Source: a virus. Taken from it: a stretch of 64,000 bases of DNA. How positions within the stretch are numbered: position 1 is the stretch's first letter; every line of letters starts with the position of its first letter. Of this stretch, positions 49,047-58,167 are shown piece by piece. The notes below the pieces were generated by a model. That model searched no databases. It saw nothing but the letters and a program-made list of their open reading frames with translations, and was not told the DNA's origin. Location: IMG/VR virus record IMGVR_UViG_3300035670_000186, positions 1-64,000 of that record. The stretch is one strand, 5' to 3'. The position numbers and the translations under genes were made by a program.

Positions 49047-51905
49047 TCACCCATCGTCCACTGCGGATCCGTCCACGATCCTCCGACCACCCAGCGATCC
49101 TGCGCCGCCGCCGCGCCTAGGTCCCATTCCCCTGAGTCGCATCACTTCGTCTTGGCCGACAACTTTCGCCAAAAAGGTCATGAATTGACCCTCGGTCAGC
49201 CCGTATATATTTCTTTCGTCGTCGGCCAGAAAAGCCCTAATGTCCGACAAGGCACCCGGGGTGGCCAATCTCGTTCTCAATTCCGCCATGAATTCCCAGT
49301 CGTTCTCCGAAGAATACATTCCGCCTATGAAACTCATCAACAACGAAGACGCTGCGTTTTCTAGCCTGACTCCTCCGTCGGGTCGCAGCGGGGTTTCTTC
49401 GGAAGTCGGGTCTACACCGACGTTTCTCGGCTCAGGTGGCCCGAAAGCACCGGTTGCCGGATCAAAAACCCCCGTGGGGGTGTCCACCATGTCCGCCCAA
49501 AACTCAAGTTGAGGAAATCCACTTTCTTCGCTATAACCACGCGATTCCAAATTATCCATTATTTCCTTGAGTTTTGCTTCCGAACCGGCTCTTGTGAATC
49601 CTCTCGATCTCATCCATCTCACGTATTCCTGGGCGACGTTTCCGTCGAAACGCACGTTTTTCATGTAAAAATTCCAAAGAGCTTCTTGTTTTTTTATTTC
49701 GTCTGTTGCGGCTGCGAGTTCTAAATCCAATTCATCTATTTGGCGTCGCAGGAAAGTTCCTTCTTTTGCATCGGTTCTCAAATTGATCGGACCGAGACCC
49801 TCCATGATGGGAGATCCGTCTTCGTCGTACGCCGGAGATCCGTCCGGGTTGAGTTTTTGTCTACGATACTGCGATCTGAGTCGTTCTTTCCATTCTTCCT
49901 CGTTGGTGAAACCGAGTTTTTGTCCGAGCCGCCACGCAAAGTCGTCCACGTGCGCAATCTCGTGACTCGCCGTGTGGGCGAGGAAAGCGTCGCCGTCCTT
50001 GTCGAGATCCATCCCTAGGTGGTCCGACCCCATTCTGTCCATTTCTTCGCGGAGTCTTCCTTTTCCTGCGAGTAATTGTGGATTCAACGAGATGGAGTAA
50101 TGAAACGGCATACCGCTTCCCGAGCGACCCTGCGCCGCGAGCCCGTCCGCGACGAAAGACGGTGCACCGTTTTCTTTTATTTTGGAAAGCGGAGTAAGAC
50201 CCCTATCGCCCAAGCTTTCCGGCCCCAATCCCCGCGGTCCTTCGGTCAAATTACTTTGGTCTCCGAAAAAACTATTGACGGAGGTGTAGATCAAATCTTT
50301 TGCATTCGGTCCGTCGTTCTCGTGCCCGATGCGAAGATAGCCCGGCACGGAAGATGCTATCCGTGTTCCGTGTTCGGGATTGTCCGGACTGGCGTCGCCT
50401 CCGTTTCCTCGCATCTGCCATATGAGTTGCTGAATCACATTGTCCAAATTTTCTTTGATGGTGTTTCTCGTCGTCGTTCTTTCGTAATCGTCTATGAAAC
50501 CGGCGATGCGTTCATCGTTTAGTGCTTCCTCTATCATCGCATCATACCGATTCGTGTCGGTGGGGCTCAGGCGACTCGGACCTATCGGGATTTCACCGAT
50601 TCTTTCTTCTACCCAGTTTTGGGATTCGAGTCCGAATATTCCTCCGTCCGACGGCACGTCTATTCCGAGGGATCTGGCCCATTCCGAATACACGAGAGCC
50701 TGCGGAGGTGGGTAGCCGTTCTCCAGCTCGAATCGCATTTTGTAGCTTTCGGCGAAGCTCATGTACGAGTCCCTAGCCGATTGCGCCTCTCTCTTCTTTT
50801 GCTTGGCTCGCTGCTTTCTCTCGTTTCTGTTGGCGAGAGACACGGTTATCATTTCCCTGAAGCGAGCGGAAAAACGTCCGGCCGAATCCGAACGCATGGA
50901 TGCGACGGGCTCGTAGGGATCGTAGCTTCTATCCGGGTCGTCTATGGTTACTTTTGCGGTAACGTAACCTGCGGCCGGACGAGAACTGCCAAGCCATTCG
51001 CGCATCCTTCCCCCGCTACCGGCCGCTCTATCCGTCGCTCGATCGACTCGTTCTTGCGCCCTGTCGGTTCTCCCTGTCGCCTGGCGGGCCGATCTTGCGG
51101 CGTCCCCGGCGGATTCAGTGGCCCTGCCAACCGTTCGTCTGGCCGATGATGCGGCTTCGTCAACGGGTCCAGGTATGTCGCAACCAGTTCCGAATGCGTC
51201 GGTGAATCTATTGGCGGCCGCGGTTCCGGGGCCGCAACGAATTTTATTGAGTTTGTCCCTCCACAAACCGCGAGCAGAAAGGATGGCGTCCTGTATGTTC
51301 TCGCCCATGTCTCGAATTTCGCGACCGAGCAAGCCTTTCTTGTTTATGTCGTTCTTGTTCTTTTTTTGTTCCGCCATCGGATTCTTTGCGGGAAGCCCCA
51401 TTGCGGCCAGTACGGTTTCCACTAGGTGATCCGTGGATATTCCTTCGTTGGAGTCGGAAACCTCGGCCCCGGACATTCCTGTACACAGGTGAAGAGGCCT
51501 GTATCCCGGCGGATATTGCGGTAACGGGTCGCCCTGTTTGTATTTTTTCGCCCAGTCGGTGAACTCCTTGGGCAAAAGTTTTATGAAATTGGACATTGGG
51601 TTTTGGTCCAATTCCTCATTTTCTGGATCGGGTTTTCTCGCCGACTGCTTGGACCCGACCTGCTTGTTGGTCGGTTTGATTTTGGATCTTTTATTGAACA
51701 TGTATTCCATTACTCGCCTGTCGGCCCACTCCCCGTTATGTCCGTCGGTTTGATCACCAGAATACGGAAACTGATTGAAGAATGTTTGTTTCGTCTGTTG
51801 GTCGACCGTAAGTAGCGAACCGTCCCTCAGCTTGAACACGGACTTGTCGCCGTATCGCGCGACGATCTGAGCGTTCAATGGTATTTGATCAAAATGGTGC
51901 GACAT
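49047..51905 (-). CDS. 952-residue protein with second zincin metallopeptidase
   Basis: The N-terminal third is basic and disordered, with RPLHLCTGMSGAEVS. DNA near 51050 codes an Arg/Thr-rich coil (DRAQERVDRATDRAAGSGG). A PVASM boundary motif lies at 50895-50909. About residue 650, AHTASHEIAHVDDFAWRLG contains HEIAH (49950-49964), a zincin zinc site; the later E-rich helices could give the third ligand. The protein ends in a Gly-rich RRGGGAGSLGGRR tail. It lacks the calcium-loop module. I chose ATG at 51903-51905; a TTG just upstream is possible. RNA near 51920 offers a GAGGGA ribosome site. Confidence 0.7.
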   Translation of the reverse strand: MSHHFDQIPLNAQIVARYGDKSVFKLRDGSLLTVDQQTKQTFFNQFPYSGDQTDGHNGEWADRRVMEYMFNKRSKIKPTNKQVGSKQSARKPDPENEELDQNPMSNFIKLLPKEFTDWAKKYKQGDPLPQYPPGYRPLHLCTGMSGAEVSDSNEGISTDHLVETVLAAMGLPAKNPMAEQKKNKNDINKKGLLGREIRDMGENIQDAILSARGLWRDKLNKIRCGPGTAAANRFTDAFGTGCDIPGPVDEAASSARRTVGRATESAGDAARSARQATGRTDRAQERVDRATDRAAGSGGRMREWLGSSRPAAGYVTAKVTIDDPDRSYDPYEPVASMRSDSAGRFSARFREMITVSLANRNERKQRAKQKKREAQSARDSYMSFAESYKMRFELENGYPPPQALVYSEWARSLGIDVPSDGGIFGLESQNWVEERIGEIPIGPSRLSPTDTNRYDAMIEEALNDERIAGFIDDYERTTTRNTIKENLDNVIQQLIWQMRGNGGDASPDNPEHGTRIASSVPGYLRIGHENDGPNAKDLIYTSVNSFFGDQSNLTEGPRGLGPESLGDRGLTPLSKIKENGAPSFVADGLAAQGRSGSGMPFHYSISLNPQLLAGKGRLREEMDRMGSDHLGMDLDKDGDAFLAHTASHEIAHVDDFAWRLGQKLGFTNEEEWKERLRSQYRRQKLNPDGSPAYDEDGSPIMEGLGPINLRTDAKEGTFLRRQIDELDLELAAATDEIKKQEALWNFYMKNVRFDGNVAQEYVRWMRSRGFTRAGSEAKLKEIMDNLESRGYSEESGFPQLEFWADMVDTPTGVFDPATGAFGPPEPRNVGVDPTSEETPLRPDGGVRLENAASSLLMSFIGGMYSSENDWEFMAELRTRLATPGALSDIRAFLADDERNIYGLTEGQFMTFLAKVVGQDEVMRLRGMGPRRGGGAGSLGGRRIVDGSAVDDG

Positions 51906-51977
51906 CAATCGCCGGTCCCTCTGTTCGGACTTCGCCGGTTACCCAGCACGGTGTTAAGACAATTATAGATCTACGAA

Positions 51978-52151
51978 TCATTCCTCTACGGCAGTGAGCC
52001 AAGGATCCACGAGTTTGCCGCGCGCGGTGAAAGACTCAAACTCCGATTGGGCTTGGCGAAAAAGATCCATTTCTTTTTCCGGGATGCCGAAAAAATCTAT
52101 TTGCCGTTGCGTTTCGGTCGGTTCCGGGGTCGGCGTCACCATTTGTTCCAT
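51978..52151 (-). CDS. 57-residue hypothetical protein
   Basis: A short frame between the 1334- and 952-residue genes. The product begins MEQMVTPTPEPTETQRQIDF and continues with a helix (EMDLFRQAQSEFESFTARGK) and a DPWLTAVEE end. AGGAG sits 6 nt before the ATG at 52151. Another ATG at 52157 overlaps the stop of the 1334-residue gene. The role is unknown; a Pro/Thr-rich head plus an amphipathic helix resembles small scaffold or adaptor proteins. Confidence 0.5.
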   Translation of the reverse strand: MEQMVTPTPEPTETQRQIDFFGIPEKEMDLFRQAQSEFESFTARGKLVDPWLTAVEE

Positions 52152-52153
52152 TT

Positions 52154-55100
52154 TCATCTCCTGTTGGGGTTGACCGAATAGGTCCCGGTCGATTCGTCGT
52201 ACTCCATGGTCGCTCCCGTGTCGGGGTCTATGTAGCGCCTAACGCCGGCGAAAGAACCGTTCCCGAAGGGCCACAACCATTTCGGAACCATAGCGCCAGG
52301 AACGGAAAGAAAAATCGTGGATTTCGGCATTTTGGGATCTTTGTTCCACCCTGCGGAAGGCCACGGATCGATGGCGACAGGCAGGTACGAGCGAAGCTTG
52401 GACAGCTCGGTTTCACCGAAACCCTGCAACAATTCTCCAAATAGTTTTTCGTATCTGGGGTCGGAAGACGAACGATCGAGAATCATCGCCACCCTAGAGA
52501 CTATTTCCTGTCTTACGGCGTCCGCTCTTTCGGCCTCGCTTTTGCCGAGTTTTTTCATTTGTTCATTGATTACGTTCATCCAAAAATTCGAATTCGTGTT
52601 CATGCCAGTGTAGAAAATGTCGCCCCAGGAGTCGTACATTTCCCACGGACCGCGGAACGATGCATACTCGCCGTGCCTAGTGAAGCCCTGCCCAAGATAT
52701 GCGTGAAAAAATTCGTGAGCCGGTATCTCGGGTGATTCCGGGCCCTCGAGATATATCAACGGTGCGTACCCGGAAACGGTCGCATGATGAGCAAGATTCA
52801 AAGCCGAGTTGAGAACCGTTCCGGAACCGCCTGAAATGTTGAGTCCGGCGTTTCTCCAGTGCGTTTCGATGGCGGATCGAATCTGGTCGGGACTCAAGCC
52901 AGCGTCGGTTGACATCGTCTCCACGACGGCCCTGCCCCAACGGGAGGCGAAGTCCCTCCAATCGTTCAGAAAATTCTGTATGTTGGAAATAACCGCTCTC
53001 GCCGTGGGGGCGAACGGGCTTGATTCATCGACGGAAATCCGAGAAAAGTCGATCGGGTTGTAATCGAGGCCTTTTGAGATTGCATCTCTGTCTATGCTGG
53101 ATATTCCGGTTGCATCCAACAACAGATCCATGAATGAAGGTTTACCCGATCCGTCGTAAAGGCCGAGAAGATTCAGCCCCATCACCTCAACCCGACTTCT
53201 TGAATCGTCCCCCCGACTATCGTACGTCCAAAGCCTTCGCTCCGATCCGGGTAACGGTCGACCTCCGAATATGTGTCCGATCACCGACTGTATGTCGTCG
53301 GTTTCCGCAGTGGCCATCAACTTCGCCATTCCTATGGCGTTTGCCGCGAATATGTCCATCAGCTCGTCGTAGGTGGGATAGGCGGTGGATATAGCTTTGT
53401 CGACGATGTCCCTTCCGGCTATTCTGTCGGCCAGCTCAAAAAACACGGGTCCTTGAACTTTCGGTATGGAATGACCCTCGGTTTCGTACGCCCCCAGTCC
53501 CGCTCTCCTGGCCGCCGACGCAAATGCCGAGACTTTTTCCGGCGAATACGAACCGAATTCTTCGTTCATTACCCTCGGTCCGTTCAGAAAGGTGGCCAAA
53601 TTGTTCTCCGATTCTCCCGCGACTATGGACCCGTGGAGGCCCGATTTTTCCTTCGGGGAAACGGATCTGTCGGATCCGGGCAGCAACAAGGGTTTGTCAC
53701 CGAAATTTTGCAAAGACTCAACCGTCCTCAGTGAATCTGAGGACATGGATGCGGTGACATCGTCGGACGACCTCCGACTTATCCTCCGGGACAAACGTCC
53801 TGTTCTTTCCGATACGACGTCCGATGAACGAATGGTGTTTCCCGAATCCAGGAACTCGTTGATGCGGGCGGCGGTTCTTTCGTCGGATTTCGGGTTGACC
53901 GTCAAGGATTGATTATCGTCCCCGAAACGAGTTCTTCCCGCCTCGAGTTTTTTTACCGCAGATCTCAGTAGTTTCGCCGCAAGTTTTTGACGAGAGGCAA
54001 AAGAGGCCGGTGCGGCTCGCCCCGTTTGCCTCGTGGCCAAAACCGAGGCTATTCCATCTATCGGCGTTAAATCCGTAAAATACATTTCGGCGACCATGAA
54101 TTCGTCGTCGGTGAGTTTTGGAAACCAATCCGTAACCTCCTCCCTACGCATCGCCACAAGGGACGAGTATTGATTGTCCGTTAAATCGAACAACTGTTTT
54201 ATTTTTCTTTCCGTCAATCCCCTGCGTCGCATCATGGATATTTCGTCCGCGATCAGGTTTTTTAGCGCATCGCGCCTCTCCGTCGGAGTGACCAATCCGG
54301 CCTTTCTATGGGCTATGTTGAGTCTCCTTCTCGCTTCGCTCGGCGTGGTTCTCAAAGCCGTCGCAATCGTTTCGATCGCCATTCCCGAATCAAAGGCTTC
54401 CAAAAGCGTTTTGTCCAAATCCGTCAAGCGAACTGAAGGGGAGTCGGATTCTCCGACCGACAGCATCGCCCGCCTGCGCGCCGCAACCGGAACGGGCCTC
54501 AAGTGATCCGGTATCCCGGTTGGAGTAGAGAAACCTAGGGCTTCGTAAACGTTTTCGTTCATGGACGTTCTGGCGTCTCGGTAGCTGACCGATACGGCCA
54601 TGGTATTTGTGCCGAGTTTTTCGGCGATTTCGCTCATTCTCATTTGCCCTGACTCGTAGTCAAGAACCAATTCGACGTCTTCCTTTGTCAGTTTCTTTTT
54701 CTTCTTTGCCGGCAAAGTTCCGCGCCTACGCCTAGCCATGGAGGCGGTCGGATCGTCAAGAGTAAAATCAGAATCCAACAAGTCGGGATTCTCCAATACC
54801 TCCACCAATGTTTGTATCGTGGATATGTCGTCTTCGTAGAAATTGTGTTGATCGAGTATGTCCGTGAGCGCATAAGCAGTTTCCGACCTATCCACCCCCA
54901 ATCCGTCGCCCGCAGAGGCTGGTAGCAGGGTTCCGGCAAAGGACAGCAAATCGGATATGTCAAGTCTGTCGTCTCGCCTGATGTCCAAATACGGATAACT
55001 CAAGTCGTCGTCCTCAACCGACTCTCCGAGCAAAGTGGCCAACTCGTCGGCGGCTTTCAGGACCGGATCCGAAAAAATTTCGTAATCATCGTAGGAATCC

Positions 55101-56158
55101 AGTAAGACATTTTCGTCGTCGGGCAATGCGCGAGCCGTGGTCGAATAGTTCGATGATTCGAATAGTCTCGGATACGGATCAGTGCTCGGAAAAACGGGCC
55201 CGTAAGTTCTCTCGTACGAACTGTCCAATGGCGGAACGTCTTCGATGGTCCCGGGGGCCGACCAATATTTCTTGTGGTTGAAGTTGATTCCGGCTTCGGA
55301 AAGCGATTGTTGCATCAACTTCAACGACTCAAATTCGTCTTCCAACCCGAGTATTTGCGCAGATCTGGTCATTTTCCAAATTCTGGTTGGATAAGCCTTC
55401 CGCCAGTCCTGTCCCCCGTCCCAATCCATATCATCGACGAATTTTCTTTCGTAAAGGGACCATCCGAGAGCCTCTGCTTGGATTTTTATTTCATCGGCCA
55501 CCGAGTCCAAGAATGATTGATTTTGTTTCAAGCGCCCCAGCGGTTCGCCGGCGATGCTGTAGAACTCTCCGTACGCGGCGCTTCCTCGGTCTATCGGATA
55601 AGCCCACCAGTCGTAGTGACCGTTGTGTATGTCGTTCCATTTTCCGGCGTCCGCCATTTCCTCGTGTATTTGGAGTTGTTCGGCTTGATCGAATATGATC
55701 GCCTCGTCTCCTCCGTATACGTCTCTTTTCGGAGCCGGTGTTGGCTGTGTGGATTGATCGGGTTTTTCCGGCTCTCGAGTACTGGGTTTCCGCAAGCGAG
55801 AGGCCAAGTTCCTGAATCGTCGCTCCAATCTGCCCGTTTCGCTCGGGTCCCTTGTCGCCTGGGTCGATTCCGGTTTGTCGGCGGTCGGTTTTTCGTTTCC
55901 GTAACGACCGCCGCTTATTCTTCTCAAGACCCTCCTGACCGCACCTCGGTTCGCAGGGGAATTACCCGATCCGAACGGCGTTGGGTCCGGAACTCCCCGA
56001 CCCAAATTCACGGTCGGAATTCCCTCCAACACGATTCTGTCGAGGTCGGCGTCCACCGCCGTGGTGGGGTCCATGTTTCTTCCGCCGTCCCCGCCGACGG
56101 TTGGGCCGAGTGCTTTTACCTCGGCTTTATCGGAGCGGAAGGCATCGAGGTTTTCCAC
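52154..56158 (-). CDS. 1334-residue modular protein with helix-turn-helix array and third zincin
   Basis: It starts with GTG after GGGGTGA. KALGPTVGGDGG and DADLDRIVLEGIPTVNLGRG (55973-56074) form the shared module. Boundary motifs: PTASM (54737-54751) and VTASM (53744-53758). Between them three or more helix-turn-helix-like units follow: MRMSEIAEKLGTNTMAVSVSYRDA, MAIETIATALRTTPSEARRRLN and LTERKIKQLFDLTDNQYSSLVAM. The C-terminal part carries PAHEFFHAYLGQG (HEFFH at 52703-52717), a zincin site. The helix-turn-helix array is like that of DNA-recombining or homing proteins, so the module may touch DNA. It is a likely virion or ejected protein. Confidence 0.7.
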   Translation of the reverse strand: MENLDAFRSDKAEVKALGPTVGGDGGRNMDPTTAVDADLDRIVLEGIPTVNLGRGVPDPTPFGSGNSPANRGAVRRVLRRISGGRYGNEKPTADKPESTQATRDPSETGRLERRFRNLASRLRKPSTREPEKPDQSTQPTPAPKRDVYGGDEAIIFDQAEQLQIHEEMADAGKWNDIHNGHYDWWAYPIDRGSAAYGEFYSIAGEPLGRLKQNQSFLDSVADEIKIQAEALGWSLYERKFVDDMDWDGGQDWRKAYPTRIWKMTRSAQILGLEDEFESLKLMQQSLSEAGINFNHKKYWSAPGTIEDVPPLDSSYERTYGPVFPSTDPYPRLFESSNYSTTARALPDDENVLLDSYDDYEIFSDPVLKAADELATLLGESVEDDDLSYPYLDIRRDDRLDISDLLSFAGTLLPASAGDGLGVDRSETAYALTDILDQHNFYEDDISTIQTLVEVLENPDLLDSDFTLDDPTASMARRRRGTLPAKKKKKLTKEDVELVLDYESGQMRMSEIAEKLGTNTMAVSVSYRDARTSMNENVYEALGFSTPTGIPDHLRPVPVAARRRAMLSVGESDSPSVRLTDLDKTLLEAFDSGMAIETIATALRTTPSEARRRLNIAHRKAGLVTPTERRDALKNLIADEISMMRRRGLTERKIKQLFDLTDNQYSSLVAMRREEVTDWFPKLTDDEFMVAEMYFTDLTPIDGIASVLATRQTGRAAPASFASRQKLAAKLLRSAVKKLEAGRTRFGDDNQSLTVNPKSDERTAARINEFLDSGNTIRSSDVVSERTGRLSRRISRRSSDDVTASMSSDSLRTVESLQNFGDKPLLLPGSDRSVSPKEKSGLHGSIVAGESENNLATFLNGPRVMNEEFGSYSPEKVSAFASAARRAGLGAYETEGHSIPKVQGPVFFELADRIAGRDIVDKAISTAYPTYDELMDIFAANAIGMAKLMATAETDDIQSVIGHIFGGRPLPGSERRLWTYDSRGDDSRSRVEVMGLNLLGLYDGSGKPSFMDLLLDATGISSIDRDAISKGLDYNPIDFSRISVDESSPFAPTARAVISNIQNFLNDWRDFASRWGRAVVETMSTDAGLSPDQIRSAIETHWRNAGLNISGGSGTVLNSALNLAHHATVSGYAPLIYLEGPESPEIPAHEFFHAYLGQGFTRHGEYASFRGPWEMYDSWGDIFYTGMNTNSNFWMNVINEQMKKLGKSEAERADAVRQEIVSRVAMILDRSSSDPRYEKLFGELLQGFGETELSKLRSYLPVAIDPWPSAGWNKDPKMPKSTIFLSVPGAMVPKWLWPFGNGSFAGVRRYIDPDTGATMEYDESTGTYSVNPNRR

Positions 56159-56170
56159 CTCGAATCACCC

Positions 56171-57961
56171 CTACTTCCAGTTTTCCGGGATCAAATCCTC
56201 TTGGTCGAGCGCGCGGGCCCTCTTCATGATGTGGGCCTTGGCGGCTTCCTTGTCCTTTGCCCTGCCGAAAGCCTGGATGGCATTCTTTAGGTCCTCTACG
56301 GACTCGATCGGGTAGGAACCGTCAGGAAGAGCCATGCCTTGCTTGGCAAGATCTTCGCGTCTCTCCTGCGAGAACATTCTCTTGAAATATGCCTCGGCCA
56401 AAGCGGAGGGATCGTTTTCGTCGGCTTCCGCCGAAAGCATCTCGAATTCCACGAGAGACGACATGAAGTTCGCATCGGCTGCGGCTTTTTCGTTGTTCTC
56501 GTGTTGTGTGACCCATTCGTCGGGGAGGGAGCCCTCGAGCCCAAGAGCCTTGGCCCTGGCGATGATGTGAGTTCTCGCTTCTTCCCTCTTTTTGGAGCGT
56601 GGCCAAGCCATGACCGCATTTCGCAGGTCGGAATCGTTGGCGATCGGCATTTCCCCGTTCTCCATCGCCTCGCCTCGTTCTATCATTCCCTTGATGACGT
56701 TTTCGCCGTAGGCCTTTTTGAGCGCTATCTCGGCGGCTTCGGACTCTATTGCGAACGCCTCTTCTTGCGTGTAGGTGTCGTATCCGAGAACCTCTCCGTC
56801 CAATGACACGAAGACGTCGTACGATTTGCCGTCGACGCCCTCCACCTCGACCGCATACGTGTCAAAGCCCTCGAAGACGTCCGCCTCGACTGAAACCACG
56901 TCTCCATTAATGCTCTTCGTCGCGATTTCGGCGGCTTCTCCGAAACTGATCATTTGACTCGGCTGAAAACCGGACTTGACGTTGAGAACGTCCTCGTTCA
57001 GCATGTGCCAGCCCATGCACTCGCCAGTCGTGCCGTCAAAAAAGGCCTCGATCGGCTTTCCGTCTTTGCGCTCGACGTCTATTACGAATACGTCCGCCTT
57101 GTCGGAGTATCCCGAGTCGAGTACTTTGCCCATGAACATATCTTCGGCGACGCCCTCGATTTCGAGAAGTGCGGGCATGTCGCCCTCCTTCATGCAACCA
57201 CCTGGGCAGTTTTCGCAAACAGAAGAATTTCCTGGATAAACTTTTCTCTCGATGGCGCACACGAATGGTTCGTTGCCCATTTCGCCGCTCTTGAAACCCA
57301 TGGTTCGTAGACGTCTTTCCGACATCATTTTGCGACGGTCCTCGGGGGACATTTCCTCTTCCTCGTCGAGCATTTCATCTATCTCGGCGTAGTTTTCCTT
57401 TTCTTCGTCGGGGGTCGGCATCGGCTCGACTCCCTCCACGTATCCACCCTTGCCCATCGGCGATCTTCCGGAGGCCAATGAATCGAGAAGTTCCCCGTCT
57501 TCCGGCTCGTCCTCGTCGAGCATCAGGTCCTCCATGTCCTCGTCAAAATCCTCTTCGTCTTCTTCGTCCATCATCTTTTCGGAGTCAGACATCTCCATAT
57601 CTTCCATGTCTGGGTCCTCCAGCTCCGGCATGTCTTCGTCCATCATCTCGTCGGACTCTTCTTCCGTCTCGTCCGACTCCTCCTCCATGTCCTCGTCCTC
57701 GAAGACGTCGCCGTAGGCTCTCATCGCGGCTTTTTCTTCGACCGTCATTTTCTTCTTTTTCTTGGGTGGCATGGGGGGAACTGGGGCACCTTCCTCTTGT
57801 TCTTCGTCCCACATCTTCACTTCTACGGCCATGGCGCCGCAAGCTTTACAGACTTTGTCGCCCGGCTTGTATCCGCACTCTCCGCCGGCCATGCCCTTGG
57901 CGCATTGAAGTACCTGACCATCGTCGCCGATTTTTACGGTCGCGCCGTTCTCAGATGCCAT
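56171..57961 (-). CDS. Scaffold-like acidic protein with PepSY-like and DUF6582-type repeats
   Basis: A 596-residue protein. N-terminus: a zinc-ribbon-like GECGYKPGDKVCKACG, then a KKKKK stretch and a very acidic Glu/Asp/Met tract (about residues 90-170). The middle (VCAIERKVYPGNSSVCENCPGGC ... FVIDVERKDGKP) and the PepSY-like part (AEIATKSINGDVVSVEADVFEGFDTYAVEVEGVDGKSYDV) follow. The C-terminal half has two copies of the phage unit I-x2-[D/E]DL+NA[V/I]-x-A-x-[P/G]R-x-K...A+xHI-x-RA+AL (PIANDSDLRNAVMAW and PIESVEDLKNAIQAFGRAK), as in DUF6582. Such proteins sit near phage prohead genes. Here they are about 36 kb from the capsid gene. Confidence 0.6.
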   Translation of the reverse strand: MASENGATVKIGDDGQVLQCAKGMAGGECGYKPGDKVCKACGAMAVEVKMWDEEQEEGAPVPPMPPKKKKKMTVEEKAAMRAYGDVFEDEDMEEESDETEEESDEMMDEDMPELEDPDMEDMEMSDSEKMMDEEDEEDFDEDMEDLMLDEDEPEDGELLDSLASGRSPMGKGGYVEGVEPMPTPDEEKENYAEIDEMLDEEEEMSPEDRRKMMSERRLRTMGFKSGEMGNEPFVCAIERKVYPGNSSVCENCPGGCMKEGDMPALLEIEGVAEDMFMGKVLDSGYSDKADVFVIDVERKDGKPIEAFFDGTTGECMGWHMLNEDVLNVKSGFQPSQMISFGEAAEIATKSINGDVVSVEADVFEGFDTYAVEVEGVDGKSYDVFVSLDGEVLGYDTYTQEEAFAIESEAAEIALKKAYGENVIKGMIERGEAMENGEMPIANDSDLRNAVMAWPRSKKREEARTHIIARAKALGLEGSLPDEWVTQHENNEKAAADANFMSSLVEFEMLSAEADENDPSALAEAYFKRMFSQERREDLAKQGMALPDGSYPIESVEDLKNAIQAFGRAKDKEAAKAHIMKRARALDQEDLIPENWK

Positions 57962-58109
57962 TTTTGCGCTCCTTGTATTGCATTGAGGACGAAAGACAAC
58001 CTTTTGGGTTGACGCAACCGCCGCACGGAAACTGGCGCTTTTCGCCCGTCACCACGCAGTGATATTTCATCCGATTATTGTTGATTTGTGCAGGTTTAGC
58101 ATAACTCAT
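57951..58109 (-). CDS. Small Cys-rich zinc-finger protein
   Basis: A 52-residue protein (MSYAKPAQINNNRMKYHCVV...) with the pattern C-x10-C-x2-C-x5-C (YHCVVTGEKRQFPCGGCVNPKGC), a zinc-ribbon or knuckle. The start at 58109 has GGGGAG upstream; an upstream ATG at 58154 has none. Its stop overlaps the start of the scaffold-like gene by 11 nt. It may bind RNA, DNA or a protein of the head. Confidence 0.5.
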   Translation of the reverse strand: MSYAKPAQINNNRMKYHCVVTGEKRQFPCGGCVNPKGCLSSSMQYKERKNGI

Positions 58110-58167
58110 AACTTGCTCCCCGCGGTTGTAGTGGTCACCAGAACGACGTTTCATTAATCAGTTGACT

